This document shows, piece by piece, positions 57,170 through 64,000 of a DNA stretch of 64,000 nt (positions within the stretch are counted from its first letter, which is position 1; each line of letters begins with the position of its first letter). Where the stretch lies: the NCBI RefSeq assembly GCF_000715075.1, contig NC_134096.1, positions 41,179,804-41,243,803 on the forward strand, given 5' to 3'. Source of the DNA: Nicotiana tabacum (taxonomy: Eukaryota; Streptophyta; Magnoliopsida; Solanales; Solanaceae). The position numbers were made by a program, and so were the translations under genes. The notes below the pieces were generated by a model, which was not told the origin of the DNA, did not search any database, and saw only the letters and a list, made by a program, of their open reading frames with translations.

Positions 57170-57529
57170 TTAAAATGACTATTTGGTGTCATTTCTACGA
57201 CATCCTTCCTACATTCAACTAGCCCGCTCCACTTCTTTTTTTAAAATCGTTTCAACTGGTCCCGTCTCGTATAAAAAGCAAAAAAATTTGCAGCGTAGCC
57301 CCGGTCTGGTCTTAGCAAAATATTCCCGTAATTAGCGGTATTTAATAAATAAACCTCACAACCTTTCTTTTGTTTAAGCTTCAGCTAAGATATACGACAT
57401 TTTATGCCAAATGCTATATGATAATATAATATTTATAGCTAAAGTTCTACCATTTTGTCATATTATTTTGTAACAAATTACAATTTCGAAACATACTTTG
57501 TTGAACAATACAAACAAATTATACCAATT

Positions 57530-57729
57530 ACATAGATTTTGAGGAGCAATTTAACAAATAGGTCGATGGTAGATAATACAAATTCATGCTAATCTGGTAG
57601 AATTTGATGTACAATTGAACAAGTACAAACTCATGCCAACTGGGTAAAGTTGTGAATAATTTAACAAATAGGTGAAATGCAGATAACACAAAATCATGTT
57701 AATATGGTAGAGTTTAGTGATTAATTAAA
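57530..57729. repeat. Degenerate minisatellite flanking the Mutator-like element
   Basis: Repeats of about 60-70 bp containing AATTTAACAAATAGGT and AAATTCATGCTAATCTGGTAG. Related units continue to the right of the Mutator element (about 62785-62885), so the transposon landed inside this array. Confidence 0.55.
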
Positions 57730-58089
57730 GAGAAAATTTCACATAAAAATACTTGGGCTCCCTACTTTTAAATTTTGTAGCCCATGTTCAATTTTCAACC
57801 GAGTAGCTCAAAAATAACAAGCCCATATCCGAAAAAGGGGCATTATTTTCATTTTTTGGGATTCAGAAGTGGGATTTTCTCTCTTTCAGCGGGATTTTCT
57901 CTCATTCTTTCCATTCTTCTTCCCCAAATCTACAAAAATACGATTTTACACTCAATGCAACTCCAAAAAACCTAGAAATTCTTCTTCATCTCGAATTAAC
58001 AGCAAATCAAACACGAAAAGTGAATTTCTTTTGCTGCAATTAGCGCGATTTTTATTTTTGCTGCTATTTTGATTTCAGCTTTTTGTTCG

Positions 58090-60914
58090 ATGGAGCTTTA
58101 TCCAGTTTTTGTTCTTCATAGTGGTGAATGGGATGACAACAAATTTATCAATTTCGTCAGCGATTGTGTAATAATTGAATCTACATTCAGCTACAACAAT
58201 TTAGTTGAAGCAATTTCGAAACAGATTAGAGTTGATTCTGAGTTAAATACATTAGAGATTAAGTTTCTCCCAGAGGATGGTTTGCCACCGATCCTGATTT
58301 ACAACGATACTGGTGTTTGGGTGTATATTGAATTAAAGAAAAAAACTTGGATTTCACTGAGTACCTGATGTATGTGACTGTGAAAGAGATTTATGATAAT
58401 TGTTTGGTTGGTACAAGTTCCAATTGTTTGGTTTCTACAAGTTTCAGTTGTATAGATAAAGGCAAATGTGTAAATCATATTGAAGATGCATCCATAATTG
58501 ATAACATTGAGAATATGCCTGATATCGAATTTATTTAAAACACTGATTATGGTATAATAGATAATATGTTAAACGAATTGGTTGAGGAGGATCAAGTTTA
58601 TAAAGATAAAGAGACAGTTGTCAATGTAATGTAAAACTTGGATGTACGCGAGAGGTTCCAATTCAAGGTGAAGAGATCAAGCGCAACAAAGTATGGCAAT
58701 AGCTGTATATTCTGTTATATATATGTATAAATATGTACAAAGTAGTATATATTTGTATAGAAGTATTAAAGTTAGTATATATCTAGTTATGTTTTTGTAT
58801 ACAAGTGTATTTAGAAGTTGAATGATATTTAATCCTAGGTATCACTTTATGTGTGTGGATGACAATTGTGCTTGGAGTTTCAATTCTTCTGCCATTTACA
58901 AGGCAAACATATTCAAAGTAAGAAGTTACATTAATAATCACACATGCGGCTATGGTGAAAAATACTTAACACAACGTCAAGATACTTCGGGTATAATTGC
59001 TAGTATAGTCAAGGACAAGTATGTTAATCCAAAAAACTTTTACACCCCAAATGATTTAATAGAAGACATACAAAAGCAATACGGGGTTGAAGTTAGCTAC
59101 ATGAAAGCATGGAGAGCTAAAGAGATAGCAATAACAATGATAAGAGGGAATCCGAGCAATTCATATAAGGAGTTGCCGAGGTATTTGTATATGTTGGAGC
59201 ATACAAATTCAGGAACGGTTACAAAGTTGCACAAATCAGAAGATGTATGCTTTCTTTACGCATATGTTTCGCTATATGCATCTATCAAGGGTTGGGAGCA
59301 TTGCAGGATAATAATGGTTGTTGACGGAAGTTTCCTTAAAACAGCTTATAAGGGTACCATATTGCAGGAACAGTTACAAAGTTGCACAAATCAGAAGATG
59401 GATACTTTCTTTACGCATATATTTCGCTATATGCATCTATCAAAGGTTGGGAGCATTGCAGGACGATAATAGTTATTGACGGAAGTTTTCTTAAAGAAGC
59501 ATATAAGGGTACCATATTGACTGCTTGCACACAGGATGGAGCTGGTGAGTTGACTGCATCTACCTTGTTTCTGCAGTTTGTATAATATTATAGTTTCATG
59601 TATAAACGTGTATAGGATTTCAGAGTTACTGTTTTTATAAGATTTGCAGTATGTATAAAGTTGTATATTTGTGTATAGCTGTATATAAGATTTGTATAAT
59701 TGTCTGAATCCTAATATCTACTTTGTATAAATAGGAAAAATCCTTCCACTTACATATGCAATTGTAGATTCAAAGAATAATAAATCTTGGGAGTGGTTCT
59801 TCGTTTAGATAAAGGGTACTTTTGGTGTTAGGGAAGGGATGTGTATAGTTTCAGATAGAAATGAAAGCATCTTCAATGCCACAGAAGCTGTGTACCCAGA
59901 AGTTCCACATTATATTTGCATGTTCACTTATGGCAGAATGTCAAGCGCACATTCAAGAAATATCACAAACAATTGAAGGATATCTTCTTCTCTTTGGCTA
60001 GAGCTTACATGATAGAGAAGTTTGACTACTATATGACAGAGATGTGCAAACTTGATCCGAGGGTGCAACCTTACTTGTTCGAAATTGGCTACGAAAGGTG
60101 GTCTAGGGCATACTCCAAATTGAAAAGGTCAATGGTAATGATTTTCAATATTGCAGAGTCAATTAATGCAGCAAACAAATATGCTAGAGAGCTACCAATA
60201 ATACGATTGTTGGAGTACATGACAAATTTGCTACAACAGTGGAGCAACAAAAACAGAAAAATTGCAATGGAGACATCTACAAAGCTTGGCGAAAAGTACT
60301 AGAAACTCCTTCGAAAAAATCTAATTGCATCAGAGCAAATAATGATAAAACGAAATAACTATAATGATGCATGACGTTGCTGACTTGTATTTTACTGTTT
60401 GTATAAGGATGTATAACTTTGTATAATAATGTATAATGTGCTTTAGCTTTTTTGTTTTTTTTTAAAAAGAAAACTTTTGCAGGTGAGGCCTGCTACGAAG
60501 CAGTTATATATTGTGCTTGAAGGGGTAAGACGAAACATAGTGTACCTTGAAGAGGGAATATGCAGTTGCGGCAGATTTCAAATGGATGAACTTCTATGTC
60601 CGCATGCTTGGGCAATTTTGAATAACCAACAGCTGAAACCTGGCCAGTATTGCTCTTCTTACTACAAGAAGGATAACCCCCTTAGAACTTATGAATTTCC
60701 AGTGAATCCGATGCCAAATGAGAGTTTATGGGTAATCCCAACAGAGGTGCTGGAAGATGTGGTCCTACCACCAAAAGGGAGAAGAAATGCAGGAAGGCCA
60801 AGAAAGAGAAAACTCAAACCGGCTTCAGAGAAAGAGTATAAGAGGGGGTTTTCATGTTCTGTGTGTGGACAAAGTGGTCACAATAGAAAAACATGTAGGA
60901 ATCGACCAAAATAA
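58090..60914 (+). pseudogene. MuDR/MULE transposase
   Basis: Starts MELYPVFVLHSGEWD at 58090. Inferred introns: 58691-58838, 59545-59734 and one ending at 60482 (ACTTTTGCAG). The N-terminal DNA-binding part has FMCVDDNCAWSF and NNHTCGYG (Cys/His zinc motif). The DDE core has VVDGSFLKTAYKGTIL, IVSDRNESI and VPHYICMF, then NIAESINAANKYA. A SWIM zinc finger follows (CSCGRFQMDELLCPHAWA), then an AT-hook-like GRRNAGRPRKRK and a CCHC knuckle CSVCGQSGHNRKTC. Damage: stop at 58366-58368, a 155-bp tandem duplication at 59210-59519 repeating the first-Asp block out of frame, a TAG near 59807, and a frameshift near 59925. Relatives cut and paste by a DDE mechanism. Confidence 0.9.
59210..59519 (+). repeat. 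155-bp tandem duplication inside the transposase
   Basis: Units 59210-59364 and 59365-59519, roughly 95 percent identical by eye, both containing the GACGGAAGTTT block for the first DDE aspartate. 155 is not a multiple of three, so the frame shifts at the junction. Confidence 0.9.
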
Positions 60915-61364
60915 ATAGTTAGAAACATAACACTTCCTATTACATATTTTTCCATGTTGAGTAGTTAGGTTTCACAAACAATTGAGTTAAATATATTTCA
61001 TTATACATGTTTTGATTATCTAGTAATAGTGTGTTACTGTTTTTAATGGTGCTAAATATAATGATAGATTGTACAAATGCAAAACAGAACTGCAAACAAT
61101 CAGTGTCATTATATGTATACATATGTATAAATGAGAGTTTAAGTTTGTATAAAATTGTATAACTATGTATATTATTGTATACATATGTATAAATCCTACA
61201 ACATTGACAAAACTGCAACAATAACGAAAATGCATACTTTGTTCAAGAAAAAAGCAACTGAAATATTCATTAAACTGTAATTCATTCACAGTCACAATGT
61301 GTAATGACTACCACAAACTACACAAAAAATAAAGTCATCTATATTAAAATGGAAAAAAACAGAA

Positions 61365-62169
61365 CTACTTTCTCGGTCGCCCCCTTTTCCTCTTCCTGAA
61401 AAGTCTCCCTGTGATTTCATCACCTCTAATTGAACCGAACTGTTATTTTTTCCTTCTATAATCCCACAGCAGAGATCTCTACCTGGTGCGAAGTGTCTCA
61501 ATATCAAAATTATCTTTTCAGATTTCCTTACCCAGGATGAAATACTCAGCAAAGCCAGCAACAAAAGCACCACAATCACTGTAATTAAAAAAAATCAGAT
61601 TCTCTGTACGTTACTATAAATAGGTACACAAATAGTAAAATAGTAAAACAACTAAGATTAACCTACCATTTTAATCTGTTGTGGTACATTATTAACCAGA
61701 TTAATCAGCAAAACATCAGAATGGCGAGTAGTAATCCTGTGTTCTTTGGATATGCAATCAAGACCACTCTCACCATCGTCCTCGATCTTGCTCTTTTTTT
61801 GTTTAACGTCCTCGATCTTTCTCTTTTTCGGTTTAACACTAGGGCCTAAATCATCTTCATCAACCAAATCAAATTTCAGATTTTCTTTGGATTTTTCATG
61901 TCTCCCATATTTCTCACTTCTTATTCTAATATTGTTAACTGGAGTAGGAGTATTCTTCGTTTGCGAATGAGTCATTCGACTGCTCTGTTGCTGCGACTTT
62001 TTGTAGGAGCAGGAGACTCAAAATCATCATCATCGGGGGCCTCGACATGCCCATTCGCTTCAGAATCAGGGGTTGAGGGCAAGTCCCTCAATGTTTTCGC
62101 AAAATCGAGCTTAAGACCTTTTCCAGCAACCTTCATACGACTTTTAGAAGCAGACATTTTCGAACGCAT
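61365..62169 (-). pseudogene. Ulp1-like C48 cysteine protease remnant (MULE-carried)
   Basis: From 62169: a Lys/Ser-rich N-terminus (KMSASKSRMKVAGKGLKLDF), an acidic DDDDFESPAPTKS stretch, then in a shifted frame (61975-61658) a Lys/Asp-rich segment and NNVPQQIKM. An intron-like gap (61579-61657) ends in an acceptor, TTAATTACAG. The last part (61578-61365) reads DCGAFVAGFAEYF, the catalytic-Cys block of Ulp1/SENP proteases, then IETLRTR and LLWDYRRKK, ending FRKRKRGRPRK, an AT-hook-like tail. The catalytic His and Asp regions are absent and stops occur, so it is inactive. Known family role: cleavage of SUMO or similar; in MULEs the function is unknown. Confidence 0.72.
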
Positions 62170-62576
62170 TTTCTACAATAAAACAAACAAAGCTTTAAGA
62201 AAAGTGAAGACAAGTGAAAGAAAAATACAAAAATCAGACCAAAAATAAAGTCCATGAACACAAAACAGAAGCCAATTTCCCCAAATTGGAACAAAACTCA
62301 AAAAATAAATTATATCCTAAAAGTCGAAATAATAAAGCATGCAAACTGAATCACCAAGTTTAGGCCTAGAACGAAGATAGAAGGAATATAAAATCGAAAG
62401 GAAAACACAACAATATTGTAAAACAAAAATATTCAAAATCAGAAATCAAAACAGTGGTAAAAGCATAAAATGAAATAAATATTACCAGAAAATAAGAGTG
62501 AAAGCTCGAAAAATCACTTGAGACGCAACAATGGAGGACGGTTGCCTTCGTACCTCTGTGAAAAAAGCGTGAGAAG

Positions 62577-62579
<3 letters not shown>

Positions 62580-62611
<32 letters not shown>
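62580..62611. repeat. (AG)n microsatellite
   Basis: About 16 AG dinucleotides in a row, between the Ulp1-like remnant and the right end of the Mutator-like element. Confidence 0.95.
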
Positions 62612-62615
<4 letters not shown>

Positions 62616-62779
62616 TTAAAAAGAAAACTAAAATACCGTTAATAATATTTGTGGGCTACCGGGTGAAAACAACATTCCAAAACATATACAACCTGGGTCA
62701 AACCAGGTTAGGGCTTCAAATGTGGGCTATTTTCGGATGGGTTGTACGGCCCAAGTGATATATGATGTAATGTTTTCTT

Positions 62780-64000
62780 AATTTAATAAGTACAAATTAA
62801 ATAATGCCAACTTGGTAGATTTTGATGAATATTTAACAAATAGCTAAAGTAAATATAGGTCATAAACTCTATCAATTCGGTAGAAAAATCCTTAAAGACT
62901 AATAATTGTGTGCACGGCTCTGAATCATTTTTTAAACAAGGCCAATTACGGAGATATTGCGCTAAGACCAACTCCTTATGAGTTTATTCCTGTCAATCTC
63001 TCCACCCAACCAACCCCCTCCCCCTCCCCCTCAAAAAAAAAAAGCAAACTTGCCTCGCCATGTAACAGAGCAAACCCACCCACCCCGTTACCATCCCTGG
63101 AAAAACAGATATATGTCCAAGTTTTCTGTTTAAAAAAAAAAACAAATCTCACAAGCATGATGTACACCTTTCATTTTGTTTCCGAGCTTGTTATCTTCGG
63201 TCCTACAAGGAGAACTATTTCTCCTCTTTTTTACCTTACTCTGATGACTTAACTATAAATTCCAGTGGTTGACGCAGGTTTTAAGTAATCGTGTTTGGCT
63301 ATAGACAAAATAGAATTGTGGTGATAGCTAGCAAAAGTGGTAGTACTAGCTAGGCACGACAAGAAGTTTTTGCTATTGACTTGTTCTTTTTGGGTACATA
63401 ACATGGCATCAAGACAAATTCGTTTAAGCAAAGTTATTTTTCATACAAAAAAAAAAATAACCATTAGGTAAAATCCAAAAACATGTCAGAATTGATAGTG
63501 GGATCAACCTTTAAATTATTCAAATTGACTAAGTTATTATGTTTCTAACTGTGCAGAGTAAGTGGAATCAATAAGCTGCAAAATTTATACTGTGAATTCA
63601 TATAAGTTAAATCTTGAATTTCATTAGGGGGAAGACAACTTAAGCTTGATGATACATAACATTGGAACATCTTAATAACCCAAATATCAAAATTGCCAGA
63701 CCCTTATAATTTGCTTCCATATCCACCTTAAGCCAATAAACCTACATCGAGAATAGCATTAAACTGAGCCACAATGAATATTGACAACCAATTCGACATG
63801 CTTCTTGATCAAGCCCAATTATACCTTATAAAAAGGACTAAGTAGTCGTTGAATATATCATTCGGTTTACAAGCATGAAATCGAATCCCATAGATATTTA
63901 ACCTGCTAATCACACCACTAATTTTGCAAGATTTCACGTAGTCAACCATCAGAAATATTAAATAATAATTTGAGTGGTTACTAACTAAGTGTAAAGTAAT
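62780..64000. other. Intergenic DNA to the window end
   Basis: It begins with minisatellite units related to 57530-57729. A CCCCCT-rich tract lies at about 63011-63032 and poly-A runs at 63033-63043, 63133-63142 and 63448-63458. No gene or clear element is seen. Confidence 0.45.

Larger units (their letters stand above)
57730..62779. mobile_element. Mutator-like DNA transposon with transposase and Ulp1-like gene
   Basis: Inverted ends: GAGAAAATTTCACATAAAAA at 57730 followed by TACTTGGGC resembles the reverse complement of 62749-62779 (GCCCAAGTGATATATGATGT...). Inside are a MuDR-type transposase on the plus strand (58090-60914) and a convergent C48 protease remnant on the minus strand (62169-61365). 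This gene pair is known from plant MULEs that carry Ulp1-like genes. The target duplication is obscured by AT-rich minisatellite flanks. Confidence 0.72.

Noticed and set aside
62908..63252. 114-codon plus-strand frame with a Pro/Ser/Lys-rich stretch
   Set aside because: It spans a CCCCCT tract and poly-A runs. Low complexity and no family wording.

Overview
The window is nuclear DNA of a dicot plant, almost certainly Solanaceae and probably Nicotiana. Supporting signs are a TS-type SINE, Tnt1/Tork-like copia elements, an Athila element with an env-like third frame, spliced plant genes with GT-AG introns, and AT-rich intergenic DNA. There is no bacterial, phage or CRISPR content. Only one intact host gene is visible: a three-exon ZIP-family zinc/iron transporter on the minus strand (2827-4724, 353 aa). 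Its promoter has a TATA box and two near-matches to the zinc-deficiency response element.

Left flank (1-10736). Two inverted, decayed Ty3/gypsy reverse-transcriptase fragments surround an LTR end and leader (1-2092), followed by the ZIP gene. Next come a Mutator-like MITE with a target-site duplication (5579-6034) and a second TIR-bounded element (about 6115-7000). The second element carries a 43-bp palindromic repeat array and one exon of a galactinol synthase gene. A 344-bp tandem duplication (7372-8059) and unannotatable AT-rich DNA complete this part.

Centre (10742-44005). This is one 4.5-kb copia element (copia-1, minus strand, TSD ATAAT) stretched to 33 kb by later insertions. The insertions are a 19.5-kb Athila-type gypsy element (13495-33005), a 2.7-kb solo-LTR-like element (33037-35774) and a 6.5-kb copia element (copia-2, 37178-43650, TSD GTTTG). 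The Athila element itself holds two related solo-LTR-like insertions in opposite orientation (17635-20061, TSD ATTGT; 27149-30321, TSD CTATC). Most boundaries are fixed by target-site duplications, and interrupted reading frames resume on the other side of the insertions.

Right flank (44006-64000). A three-unit, about 538-bp tandem repeat is split in its first unit by a complete 10.7-kb Tekay/Del-like chromovirus (44619-55291, minus strand, TSD ATCTC). A TS SINE, a small MITE and a minisatellite follow. Then comes a 5-kb Mutator-like element (57730-62779) with a MuDR-type transposase and a convergent Ulp1-like C48 protease remnant. The remaining DNA to 64000 holds no gene I can support.

The most notable unexplained signal is a set of GC-rich palindromes of the type GTGCGGACCGCAC and TGCGGCCGCA. 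They are arrayed in the Athila LTRs, in the Athila pol-env spacer and in the unrelated solo-LTR family, and a weaker version is in the Tekay LTRs.
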